A DNA stretch of 64,000 nt from an uncultured Sphingomonadaceae bacterium (GTDB lineage Bacteria > Pseudomonadota > Alphaproteobacteria > Sphingomonadales > Sphingomonadaceae): contig CANMVC010000001.1 in NCBI GenBank assembly GCA_947501325.1, positions 1 through 64,000 of the forward strand. Direction: 5' to 3'. The notes beneath the pieces were generated by a model. That model had not been told where the DNA came from. It saw only the letters and a program-made list of their open reading frames with translations, and ran no database searches. Both the position numbers and the translations under genes were made by a program. Shown here one piece after another: positions 8,936 to 17,676 of this stretch (position 1 is its first letter; each line of letters starts with the position of its first letter).

Positions 8936-8991
8936 AAAAAAGGAACGGATCACCAGGCTGCTATGGGAGGGAGAAAGCCGGTGACCCGTTC
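8936..8991 (-). terminator. Terminator after the EF-hand gene
   Basis: On the minus strand a 12-bp stem (8980-8991 with 8943-8954, one G-T pair) with a 25-nt loop is followed by six T. It separates the EF-hand gene from the two-component operon downstream. Confidence 0.75.
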
Positions 8992-9013
8992 ACAAAAAAG
9001 AGTGGTTCAGGGA

Positions 9014-9628
9014 TTAACCGCCTCTTTTATTCCGTTCGCCACGGCGCGCCTCGCGGGCTGCCTTGCGCTCTTCGGCCGTTACGGTGCCGTCGCCGTTGGC
9101 ATCTGCCTTTTCAAAGCGGGCCATTGCTGCGGCTTCGAATTCGGCTTTGCTGATCATCTGATCGCCATTGGTGTCGGCCGCTTTCATCATGCCGCCGCGC
9201 TTGCCCTTACCGCCACGTTTACCCATGCCTTTGCCGCCGCCGCGTTTGCCGCGCATGCTCTGCATTTCTTCCTGGCTTAGCGTGCCGTTGCCATCAGCGT
9301 CTGCCTTGGCAAAGCGCTCGGCTTTACGGGTCGCGCGATAGGCTTCCATTTCTTCTTGGGAAACGCCGCCGTCACCATTGCTATCCATCTCGGAAAAGCG
9401 CTGTGCCTTGCGAGCGTCACGATCTGACTGGGAAACCTGTCCGTCGCCATCGACGTCCATTTTCGCCCAGCGCTCTTCTAGCGCAGCAGTCATTTCGGCG
9501 CGGGTGATCTGATTGTCATTGTTGGTATCAGCCCGCATCATGCCTTTGCCGCCACCTGGTGCTGCAACAGCAACGCCGCCTGCGATCAAAAGAGCCGCTG
9601 CACTCGAAAATAAAATTGTCTTTTTCAT
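9014..9628 (-). CDS. Exported protein with six EF-hand calcium-binding loops
   Basis: A 204-residue protein with a Sec signal peptide (residues 1-23, ending VAVAA). Six EF-hand loops of the DxDxDG type start near residues 34, 58, 82, 110, 152 and 176, for example DVDGDGQVSQSD and DANGDGTVTAEE. A Gly/Lys/Arg-rich spacer at about 127-147 divides the first four loops from the last two. It should bind calcium in the periplasm or outside. The start is ATG 9628, which has an AAGGA site eight to nine bases upstream; ATG 9637 would overlap that site. The gene lies directly upstream of the OmpR/EnvZ-like operon, which suggests but does not prove a shared signal. Confidence 0.92.
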   Translation of the reverse strand: MKKTILFSSAAALLIAGGVAVAAPGGGKGMMRADTNNDNQITRAEMTAALEERWAKMDVDGDGQVSQSDRDARKAQRFSEMDSNGDGGVSQEEMEAYRATRKAERFAKADADGNGTLSQEEMQSMRGKRGGGKGMGKRGGKGKRGGMMKAADTNGDQMISKAEFEAAAMARFEKADANGDGTVTAEERKAAREARRGERNKRGG

Positions 9629-10194
9629 AATATCCATCCTTATCTACTCATTCAGGGAGGCGATCCTTCGTGGCCGCCATGAATATTCTTCTAAGGGTCA
9701 TATGTCCCCCAAGTTTGTCAGAACAGCCCAAAATTGTCGCAAATTGTATCAATTGGCACAAGTCGTTCATATTAAGGACAGTTTGCAAGAGTGCCTCGCG
9801 CAAACAATGGTATAATCCTTGAATATTTCAGCGTCCGGAGCGCGATGCAAAACAAGATGTCCTGGTCGCTTCCAGTTAGAACATTCTTTGAACGTGACGC
9901 TTGTTTTGGCGCTTTCCTACAATGGTACGGCTGTGATATATGATAGCTCGCTCTTTCTCACCCTTGAATATCGAAACGGCGCTCACCGCACCAATGACGA
10001 GCGAATTTTTAGCTGATTCTGCGTCGAAACTGTAGAAACTGGTTCAGTTTAGATAATCATTAACTGAACAGCGAGGCTATCCGCACCAGGAATTAGCAGG
10101 ATTCCGTGATCTAAGTCGGAGGGCGGCAATAGCCCGATGGGAAGGAGATAGATCGCTTGACGGGCTTGAAAGTACGAAGCTCAAGCCGACTGCG
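9629..10194. other. Non-coding stretch with small inverted repeats
   Basis: No gene is supported. A good minus-10 hexamer TATAAT stands at 9811-9816, without a clear minus-35 at the right distance. An 8-bp inverted repeat GTTCAGTT / AACTGAAC lies at 10042-10049 and 10062-10069, and a weaker one (GGCTTGA / TCAAGCC) near 10163-10187. The upstream region of the EF-hand gene is at the left end. The group of hairpins might belong to an untranslated RNA or be operator sites. Confidence 0.45.
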
Positions 10195-10722
10195 TTAGTC
10201 TTGTGGATCTTTCACGCCAGTCAGGATGACAGGCTCTAAATTCTCGCCATGCAAGACGGAAATATCACCTGTCGTCTCCAGAACGACCGCTCGCGCGTCT
10301 TCAAACTTAACAACGTTGGCTTCTCTTAACTTACCCCAGATATCCGCCTTTGTCATACGCACTGACTTCATATTATTTTCAAACCATTGGCCGTCGCGCA
10401 TCAACAAGACCGGATCATTCTCGATGACAGAGCGCGCCAGTTTACTTCGACTACGAAACAGTGCGAGCACTTCTTGCAAACCCAGGATCACCAACATCGC
10501 GATGAGCGATTGCAAAAAACCGAGCCAATTGGTCGCCACGGCTGCGTTAGCCAAAAGCGAACCAATCGCCACGGTCGATACAAAGTCGAAAGCTGTCATC
10601 TTGGAAAAAGTGCCAAGCCCAAAGATCCTGACCATCGCAACAACCCACAGCAACGCTGCTGGTCCGAGAATGAGACTGCGGGCCAGCATATCGAGCTGTG
10701 GAGCATCATCAAAAAACATCAC
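10195..10722 (-). CDS. DUF421 family membrane protein (YetF-like)
   Basis: A 175-residue protein with three N-terminal membrane segments (about residues 15-33, 43-61, 67-87) followed by a soluble C-terminal domain. The sequence KMTAFDFVSTVAIGSLLANA is the conserved core of the DUF421/YetF family. The soluble part includes the typical LLMRDGQWFENNMKSVRMTK segment. The function of the family is not established. It follows the host-attachment-like gene on the same strand after 40 bases and may be co-transcribed with it. Confidence 0.87.
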   Translation of the reverse strand: MMFFDDAPQLDMLARSLILGPAALLWVVAMVRIFGLGTFSKMTAFDFVSTVAIGSLLANAAVATNWLGFLQSLIAMLVILGLQEVLALFRSRSKLARSVIENDPVLLMRDGQWFENNMKSVRMTKADIWGKLREANVVKFEDARAVVLETTGDISVLHGENLEPVILTGVKDPQD

Positions 10723-10762
10723 AAAACTTTCGGCAAATATCGGTGGAAGACGCTGAGGTGTT

Positions 10763-11170
10763 TTAGTTGTTCTGGATGCTCTTTTCGATATCCTGAACGG
10801 ATGAGTTGATAAGGGTCTTATTTAACTCCAGCACCAGCTTATCGCTCACTTCTTTATGCAATAGCGGACGAATTTCGCCCAAGCTGTCTGGGTCAGCCGC
10901 GAGTACGAGATTATCAAACTTTCCCGAGTGAGACATTTCATAAAGACGATTGGCAAGCTGCTTGGAAAATGTCGCTTCGTCCGTTTCTTGTCCTGATGAA
11001 TCCGGCACATAAGAACCAGAAGGACCTTCACCGCGAAGGTTTTTCGGCGTGAGCGATCCTTCGGATTTCAAACTGATTTCATTGCCATCGCCGCTATTAC
11101 GATAGAGCTTTGCTTCCGCTCCAGTTGCAATCACTACCAGCGTGTTTTTCGGGATCGTTGATGTGGACAT
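10763..11170 (-). CDS. Host attachment protein family (AtsE-like)
   Basis: A 135-residue soluble protein of the family named for Agrobacterium proteins needed for attachment to host cells. It begins with a strand containing TLVVIATGAEAKLYRN, then a disordered linker, and a second half with FDNLVLAADPDSLGEIRPLL and LNKTLINSSVQDIE, which fits the family's RNase-H/eRF1-like core. The family is widespread in free-living bacteria, so attachment is not implied here. The gene has a good AAGGAAAAA site before the ATG at 11170. It precedes the DUF421 gene. Confidence 0.8.
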   Translation of the reverse strand: MSTSTIPKNTLVVIATGAEAKLYRNSGDGNEISLKSEGSLTPKNLRGEGPSGSYVPDSSGQETDEATFSKQLANRLYEMSHSGKFDNLVLAADPDSLGEIRPLLHKEVSDKLVLELNKTLINSSVQDIEKSIQNN

Positions 11171-11316
11171 AATTTTTTCCTTTTTCCATTTAGCTTAACT
11201 AACGGTTGCGGATAGAATCTGTTCCATTTGAGCACGGGCTCGTAATCCGCAATTGTCCTTATCCGCCATTAGAAAAGGAACAGCGATCAACTGCCTACCT
11301 GCTTCGAAGAATGTGG

Positions 11317-12930
11317 TTAGCTCAAAATTTCGAACTCACCGGCTGCGAATGCTTCGGCCAGTTTGAACTTTTGAATTTTTCCCGATCCAGTAAGCGGCCA
11401 TTCCGATACGCTGATCCAATAAGCCGGCGTCTTTTGCGGCGACAGACGGTCACGGATGAAGGCTTTAAGATTATCCGCGCTTAATGTCTCGCCCGAACTG
11501 TTGCGGAAAAAACATGCGACCTGCTCGCCCCATTTCTCGTCCGGGATACCGACCACTGCGACCTCGTCAATCGCGTCATGCTCGAGCATGACATTTTCGA
11601 TTTCTGCGGGGAATAAATTCTCACCGCCACGAATGATCATCTCCTTGACCCGGCCCGTAATCCGAACATAACCGCGCGCATCCATGCGGCCCAGATCACC
11701 GGTATGGAGCCAGCCTTCACTATCGATGGTAGCAGCAGTGGCCTCGGGATTGTCATTATAACCGAGCATCACGCTATAGGCCCGGGCGCAAATTTCCCCC
11801 TGCTGGCCAATGGGTAGCACAGTGTTATCTTGGGGATCGCGGATGGAGATTTCGGTATGCGCAGCCGGCTGACCGATTGTCTCGGTCAAATCCTCCAGCG
11901 AGTCATCATACCAGGCTTGCGTCAGTACCGGCGATGTTTCCGTCTGGCCGTAAACAATCTGAACGGGCGCACCGAATACCTCTTTCGCATCGCGGCACAG
12001 TTGAGGCGCGACCATGGCACCACCGGACATGATCCGCTGCGTCGAGGATACATCCCGACCAGAGCGTCTCACTTCGTCAATCAGCGCGACCAACATGGTC
12101 GGCACGCCCAGAATAAACTTGGCGCGTTGAGCCTCGATGACACGGGCAATGACCGCTGGATCAAACATCGGTGCGAGCAGCATTGTCCCGCATCGACCTA
12201 AGCCACCAAGGACAAGAATGGCACAGCCCGTGGTATGGAATAGCGGCATCATATGGACGAAAACATCCCCTTTCTCCATGCCACCGCGCGCCATTGTATC
12301 GGTCCCGTTACGGACAAGACCATTATGATGCAGCAGCGCGCCCTTGGGAAAGCCTGTCGTGCCGGATGTATATTGTAATTGTACCGGGTCTTGCGGCTTT
12401 GGGTCGCGCAAAGCGCCCTGGTCCTCGCCTGCGTATAGCGCATCATGATCGGTCAGAAGGATACGGTGGGTGATCGCTGGGATATCGTCGCATACGGCGT
12501 CTGCGATCTCCTGCATCGGATTTCCGCGGAAGTCTGCAACATAGTAAATCGCTTCAGAACGTGATTGTTCGAGGACATATTTTAGCTCGCGTTTCTGGTA
12601 GGCCGGATTGACGGTAACAAGCGTGATACCGGCGAGGCCGCATGCCAGTTCCAGCAGCACCCATTCCGGAACATTATTGGCATAAACCGCGACGCGCGCT
12701 CCTTCGGGATGGCGACTGGCCAAAGCGCGGGCAAGCCGCTCTGAGTCAGCAAGCAATTCGGCATAGGTCCAGCAACGAGATATTTCGCCTTCATAGGTCA
12801 GCTCTTTGAGAGCAACCTGCTGTGGCGCCGCCTCGACCGATTGGCGCAGCATATCGCCCACGGTCATCGGTGATGGTTCTGGCCCGCCTTGCGCAGGAAA
12901 ATAAGATTCTGTTAGCGCAACTTTATACAT
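11317..12930 (-). CDS. Acyl-CoA synthetase (AMP-forming ligase)
   Basis: A 537-residue cytosolic member of the adenylate-forming enzyme superfamily, which activates a carboxylic acid with ATP and joins it to coenzyme A. The P-loop-like motif YTSGTTGFPKGAL, the GWLHTGDLGR motif, the hinge RITGRVKEMIIRGGENLFP and the C-terminal catalytic Lys in TGSGKIQKF are all intact. The sequence resembles medium- or long-chain fatty acyl-CoA synthetases. The exact acid is unknown, as no beta-oxidation gene is adjacent. The gene stands alone. Confidence 0.92.
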   Translation of the reverse strand: MYKVALTESYFPAQGGPEPSPMTVGDMLRQSVEAAPQQVALKELTYEGEISRCWTYAELLADSERLARALASRHPEGARVAVYANNVPEWVLLELACGLAGITLVTVNPAYQKRELKYVLEQSRSEAIYYVADFRGNPMQEIADAVCDDIPAITHRILLTDHDALYAGEDQGALRDPKPQDPVQLQYTSGTTGFPKGALLHHNGLVRNGTDTMARGGMEKGDVFVHMMPLFHTTGCAILVLGGLGRCGTMLLAPMFDPAVIARVIEAQRAKFILGVPTMLVALIDEVRRSGRDVSSTQRIMSGGAMVAPQLCRDAKEVFGAPVQIVYGQTETSPVLTQAWYDDSLEDLTETIGQPAAHTEISIRDPQDNTVLPIGQQGEICARAYSVMLGYNDNPEATAATIDSEGWLHTGDLGRMDARGYVRITGRVKEMIIRGGENLFPAEIENVMLEHDAIDEVAVVGIPDEKWGEQVACFFRNSSGETLSADNLKAFIRDRLSPQKTPAYWISVSEWPLTGSGKIQKFKLAEAFAAGEFEILS

Positions 12931-13109
12931 GGACTGGCCTCCCGATTAAAGTTCAGGCTAACTATTCTATGGAGGCATGTCCAGCGCTAGCATTGGCCGG
13001 TTTAAAGCGACACATTTAGGCCTGCGCGCTCGTATCTGTGCCCGTTTTCCGCAGCCATTAATGGCGGGAGTAGGTGCGATATCAGTGGATATTGGGTTGA
13101 GCTGCAAAC

Positions 13110-13183
13110 TGGAGCGGGTGAAGGGAATCGAACCCTCGTCGTAAGCTTGGAAGGCTTCTGCTCTACCATTGAGCTACACCCGC
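13110..13183 (-). tRNA. tRNA-Gly (TCC)
   Basis: A 74-nt cloverleaf on the minus strand with encoded CCA. The acceptor stem is GCGGGTG with CACCCGC, the anticodon loop is CTTCCAA (anticodon TCC), and the T loop is TTCGATT. It reads GGA and possibly GGG codons. It stands between the acyl-CoA synthetase and glpD. Confidence 0.96.
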
Positions 13184-13228
13184 CTGTTTGCAAGCGCCGC
13201 TATTGCCATCGCGATGGCGGCGCGTCAA

Positions 13229-14737
13229 TCAGGAAACGGAGCTGGCCGTTTTTGTTTTCACATTCTGCCCGGAAAACCAATCCACGACAGAGGCTTTCTC
13301 CGCTTCGCTCATATGCAACCCTAGCTTGGATCGGCGCCACAGCACATCTTCCGCTGTCGTCACAAATTCCTTATCGATCAGCCAGCGTATCTCTATTTCA
13401 TATAAACCAGCGCCAAAATGATGGCCTAAAGCTGCCTGATCGCTGACTTCAGCCAATAGTTCGGTGACATCTGTGCCATAGGCTCGGACGAGCCGGATCA
13501 CGACGTCCCGGTCCAAAAATGGCCAATCCTGACGATATTCAGCAACCAAAGCATCAAAACCGTCCGCCGGAAAATCCCCACCAGGCAGCGGGGCATCTTT
13601 GGTCCAGTCATCAGTCTCAATATGCAAAACCGACTTGAGTGTCTTCATCGCCTGCCGCGCCAACACGCGATAGGTCGTTATTTTGCCGCCAAAGACCGAC
13701 AATACCGGAGCGCCACCGTCATCATTATAGTCGAACACATAATCGCGCGTCACCGTTGAAGCGGATTGACTATGATCGTCGAATAATGGCCGGACGCCGG
13801 AATAGGTCCATTGCACATCTTTTTGCGTAACAGATTCCGAAAAATACTCGCTTGCCGCCGCGCAGAGATAATCAATCTCATCATCACTAATTTTCGCCGG
13901 ACCTTCATCATAGCTCCAAGGTCGATCAGTCGTACCGATCAGCGTGTGCTCGCCTTCATAGGGAATAGCAAAAATGATCCGGCCATCCTTGTTCTGGAAG
14001 ATATAGCTGTGATCGCCCTCAAATTTACGAGCAATGACAATATGACTGCCCTTGACGAGACGCAATTTGGCAGCATTGCTGCTTTGATCATAAAGCGCTG
14101 TGACGGGATCAACCCACGGGCCTGCGGCATTGATAAGCACTTTTGCACGCTCGGTCGTCGCGCTACCCTGCCCCTTTAATTCCAGTGTCCAATGATCTGG
14201 GCTCCGTTCAATTCCCACACATTCGGTTTGTATCCGGATATCGGCGCCCCGTTCCTTGGCGTCACGTGCGGTTAGCGACACCAATCGCGCGTCTTCGACC
14301 CAGCAATCGGAATAAGCAAAGCCCTTTTTCAAGCGCTTTTGCAGCGGATTCCCTCGAAAATCCTTCAGCAGATTAAGACTTTGGGTTCCGGGCAATAGTG
14401 ACCGCGACCCCAGGTGATCATAGAGAAACAAGCCAAGCCGGAGGAACCAAGCCGGGCGCATCCCTTCATCCACGGGCAACACGAAACGCATCGGCCATAT
14501 GATATGCGGCGCATTGCGCAGCAAGACTTCACGTTCCTGCAACGCTTTGCGCACCAGGCTAAATTCATAATGCTCCAGATACCGCAAACCACCATGGACC
14601 AGCTTCGTGCTGGCAGATGATGTGTGTGCCGCCAGATCATCCCGCTCAACCAGCAGGACCTTGAGTCCCCTGCCCGCCGCGTCCCGAGCGATACCGACAC
14701 CATTTATGCCGCCGCCAATAATTGCCAGATCATACAT
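13229..14737 (-). CDS. glpD: Glycerol-3-phosphate dehydrogenase (FAD, respiratory)
   Basis: A 502-residue membrane-associated flavoenzyme that oxidises glycerol 3-phosphate to dihydroxyacetone phosphate and passes electrons to quinone. The FAD-binding motif IIGGGINGVGIARDAAGRG is at residues 6-24, followed by the family signature SSASTKLVHGGLRYLE. The late GGKITTYR motif and the C-terminal domain are present, so length and content match the family. ATG 14737 has a GAGGCAG site upstream; ATG 14749 is the alternative. With glpK 3 kb away it forms a glycerol catabolic pair. I see neither glpF nor glpR here, and a cyclic-di-GMP protein gene lies between the two. Confidence 0.95.
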   Translation of the reverse strand: MYDLAIIGGGINGVGIARDAAGRGLKVLLVERDDLAAHTSSASTKLVHGGLRYLEHYEFSLVRKALQEREVLLRNAPHIIWPMRFVLPVDEGMRPAWFLRLGLFLYDHLGSRSLLPGTQSLNLLKDFRGNPLQKRLKKGFAYSDCWVEDARLVSLTARDAKERGADIRIQTECVGIERSPDHWTLELKGQGSATTERAKVLINAAGPWVDPVTALYDQSSNAAKLRLVKGSHIVIARKFEGDHSYIFQNKDGRIIFAIPYEGEHTLIGTTDRPWSYDEGPAKISDDEIDYLCAAASEYFSESVTQKDVQWTYSGVRPLFDDHSQSASTVTRDYVFDYNDDGGAPVLSVFGGKITTYRVLARQAMKTLKSVLHIETDDWTKDAPLPGGDFPADGFDALVAEYRQDWPFLDRDVVIRLVRAYGTDVTELLAEVSDQAALGHHFGAGLYEIEIRWLIDKEFVTTAEDVLWRRSKLGLHMSEAEKASVVDWFSGQNVKTKTASSVS

Positions 14738-14982
14738 AGCCTGCCTCATAAAGCTTCTGACCAGATGTTCAATGTTGCAGTGCAATATAATTTTGGAGGA
14801 TTATTTTGCAGCGGCCGATGACTCGACCACTTCAAACAAATGAGGCTGAATCTTTTGTTAAATCCAGATCTGGACTGAATAGCTTCAGAGAAAGACCGTT
14901 AATTACCATAATCTAGAATATGGTCAGCAATCCGCCGATATTCCGAGGTTTAGTGTAAGTTGAATAATATTTAGGGATTAGA

Positions 14983-17538
14983 ATGGCACTTAAGCGTGGG
15001 CCGACAACAGAAGAAGCAAGACTCGATGCTTTGCACCGGTTCAAGATTCTTGATAGCGCGCCTGAAGATATTTTCGATGATATTGTCGCAATTGCCGCTG
15101 ACGTCTTTCAAGTTCCGACGGTTTTGATCACTTTTGTTGCAGAAGGTAGGATTTGGGTCAAAGCCAAATGCGGATTCAACGCATCTGAAACGGACCGCTC
15201 CGCTTCATTTTGCGCCCATACTATCGATGAATCTGATATATTTGAAGTTTGCGATACACACCTTGATCAGAGGTTTACTGAAAACCCGCTGGTGCTTGAG
15301 AAACCGAACATCCGCTACTATGCTGGCACTGCACTGCGAACCAGTGAAGGCCATGCGATCGGTACGCTTTGCCTGATGGACAACAAGCCAAATTGCCTAC
15401 TGAGCAAAACACAACGCAGGCTTCTTCAAAAGCTCGCTCGCCAAGTCATGGACCAGATTGAACTGAGGGTTCTTCGCATCGATGATGAGCTTGTAAAACT
15501 AGTCACTGCCCGAATGTCAGATGCCATCGTCATGATCGATAATGACAGTATAATCACACAGTGGAATGCTCGCGCAGAGACGCTTTTTGGATGGAGCAGA
15601 GAAGAAGCGATAGGCCAGTCTTCCAATATTATTATCCCAGAAAGGTATGTCGCACTGTTTAAAAAAGCGCTGCTGGATGCTGTGAACGGAGCGCTCGAGA
15701 AACCAGTCGAGATGTCAGCCTTGTCTAGCAATGGCCATGAGTTACCTGTTGAGCTGTCTCTCACCCATTGGAACAACACGAGAACTGGAAAACTCGAGGG
15801 ATTTGCTGCTATAATTCGCGACATTTCAGAACGAAAAGCACTAGAAGAAGAGCGAGCGCAAGCTCGCCGGTTCCTCGATGAAGTAATCGAAAATTTACCC
15901 GTAATGGTTTGGGTAAAGGATCTGGCAACACGCCGATATAAAATGCTCAACAAAGTAGGCGAAACACTGGTCGGTAGAAAGCGTTCAGAAGTAGTTGGAA
16001 AATGTGACGAAGAGCTATTTCCGGAAGCAGCCGAAACCTTCAAGTCCCGTGACGAGAAAGCGATTGCCAAGGGAAGCGGGTCGATTTTCGAGGGCGAATT
16101 TGTAAGAGCAGATGGGTCAACTCGCCGCATGCGAACAAAGCGGACGCTGGTCCGAGGCGAGAGCGATGCGCCCTATATTTTAGGTATTTCAGTCGACATT
16201 ACCGACCGTCATCTTGCTGAACAAAAAATCGCGCACATGGCTTTTCATGATCCACTTACAGGGCTCAGGAATAGAGCCGGGATTGCAAAAGATTATGAAA
16301 GATTAAGAAGGCATTCCACACACTCAGGCATGGCCGTCCTATGCATTGATCTCGACCAATTCAAATCTGTCAACGATTTGCATGGGCATAATATTGGTGA
16401 CCAACTTCTGTGTAAATTTGGCTCAAGATTTACTGAGGCTCTGCCCGACAATGCGGTCGTCGGGCGAATGGGTGGTGATGAATTTCTGGCGATCATTCCC
16501 ACACAAAATGTAGAATCGCGCGCCGCTACTATTGCGGAAAAAATATTAAAACAGCTCTCAAAGCATTATGACTTGGACGGTAGTTCTATCCATGCAGACC
16601 TAAGCATCGGTATCGCCGTAAGTGTGGACGGCGAAGCAAGTTTTGAAACGCTGTGCCAAAGCGCGGATCGTGCGCTTCACCGAGCGAAAATTCAGGGACG
16701 CGGCCAATTCTGCTTTTTTGACGAGGCGATGGATCAACAGGCAAGCGAAAGACGTTCGCTAGAACTGGAATTGCGCCAAACAATAGCTTCGCGTATGCTG
16801 CAAGTGCATTATCAGCCTCTTGCCTGTTTGGAGAGCGGCCAAATCAAAGGTTTTGAAGCGCTGGTTCGTTGGCAGCATCCCACGAAAGGCTACATCAGCC
16901 CCTATGTCTTCGTTCCCATCGCAGAAGAAAGTTTTCTCATCAATGAGCTGGGAGACTTTGTTCTGGAAACAGCAATGCGTGAAGCGGCGTCTTGGGATTC
17001 CCCTCTGCGGATCGCCGTGAACTTGTCGCCTATCCAATTCCGTGACAAAAATCTTATCCCGAAAATCAAGAAGCTACTCGTTGAGACCAATCTTGATCCT
17101 GAACGACTGGAGCTCGAAATCACCGAAGGTGTTCTGATCCATGACATGAACACCGCCTTATCAACACTGGAACAGTTGCGCGAGATCGGCATTCGCATCG
17201 CGATGGATGATTTCGGCACTGGCTATTCGTCATTGAGCTATTTTAGGATGTTCCCGTTTGATAAGGTCAAGATAGATCAATCGTTCATCGGAGATATGAT
17301 CGAAAACCCACAATCGCTCGCGATCGTGCAAGCTGTAATCGGACTGGGCAAAGGATTGGGGCTGAGCGTCATAGGCGAAGGTGTGGAAACTGAAGAGCAG
17401 CTTATCTCGCTTCGCAAAGAAGGATGCTCGATGGTGCAGGGTTTTCATATCAGCCGTCCACAACCGATCGGATATTTTGCCAGTATCGTCAAAAATCCAT
17501 TTGGTTGGAGTGATACCAAGAAGGCTAAAATTGGCTAA
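14983..17538 (+). CDS. GAF-PAS-PAS-GGDEF-EAL cyclic-di-GMP protein
   Basis: An 851-residue soluble signalling protein with no membrane segment. A GAF domain (about 1-165, with FCAHTI and YYAGTALR motifs) is followed by two PAS domains (about 170-285 and 295-415), a GGDEF domain (motif GGDEF at 497-501) and an EAL domain (EALVRW from 625, with DDFGTGYSSL). Both catalytic motifs look intact, so it could make or break cyclic di-GMP; many such hybrids have one dominant activity. The GAF and PAS domains suggest cytosolic sensing of a ligand, light or redox state. It sits between glpD and glpK and upstream of a PilZ protein gene, which hints at a link between glycerol use and surface behaviour. Confidence 0.94.
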   Translation: MALKRGPTTEEARLDALHRFKILDSAPEDIFDDIVAIAADVFQVPTVLITFVAEGRIWVKAKCGFNASETDRSASFCAHTIDESDIFEVCDTHLDQRFTENPLVLEKPNIRYYAGTALRTSEGHAIGTLCLMDNKPNCLLSKTQRRLLQKLARQVMDQIELRVLRIDDELVKLVTARMSDAIVMIDNDSIITQWNARAETLFGWSREEAIGQSSNIIIPERYVALFKKALLDAVNGALEKPVEMSALSSNGHELPVELSLTHWNNTRTGKLEGFAAIIRDISERKALEEERAQARRFLDEVIENLPVMVWVKDLATRRYKMLNKVGETLVGRKRSEVVGKCDEELFPEAAETFKSRDEKAIAKGSGSIFEGEFVRADGSTRRMRTKRTLVRGESDAPYILGISVDITDRHLAEQKIAHMAFHDPLTGLRNRAGIAKDYERLRRHSTHSGMAVLCIDLDQFKSVNDLHGHNIGDQLLCKFGSRFTEALPDNAVVGRMGGDEFLAIIPTQNVESRAATIAEKILKQLSKHYDLDGSSIHADLSIGIAVSVDGEASFETLCQSADRALHRAKIQGRGQFCFFDEAMDQQASERRSLELELRQTIASRMLQVHYQPLACLESGQIKGFEALVRWQHPTKGYISPYVFVPIAEESFLINELGDFVLETAMREAASWDSPLRIAVNLSPIQFRDKNLIPKIKKLLVETNLDPERLELEITEGVLIHDMNTALSTLEQLREIGIRIAMDDFGTGYSSLSYFRMFPFDKVKIDQSFIGDMIENPQSLAIVQAVIGLGKGLGLSVIGEGVETEEQLISLRKEGCSMVQGFHISRPQPIGYFASIVKNPFGWSDTKKAKIG

Positions 17539-17676
17539 ACCGCGCCGATATTTTCGGATAACATGATCGCAAACTAGTTCTGACGATTGCTTCAAGATTT
17601 TCTCGTGCCCCGCTTTTCCTTGCGTTTTGAAGCCGACAAATTAGCGTACTCTTCCAAGTGATAGGAGCGGGTATTG

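Noticed and set aside
9819-10016. 65-codon plus-strand frame in the gene-free stretch
   Set aside because: It needs a TTG start, lacks a ribosome-binding site and has no motif. The promoter-like sequence just upstream was noted separately.
15426-16130. 234-codon frame antisense to the PAS region of the GGDEF-EAL gene
   Set aside because: It is serine/arginine-rich low-complexity translation typical of antisense shadow frames.
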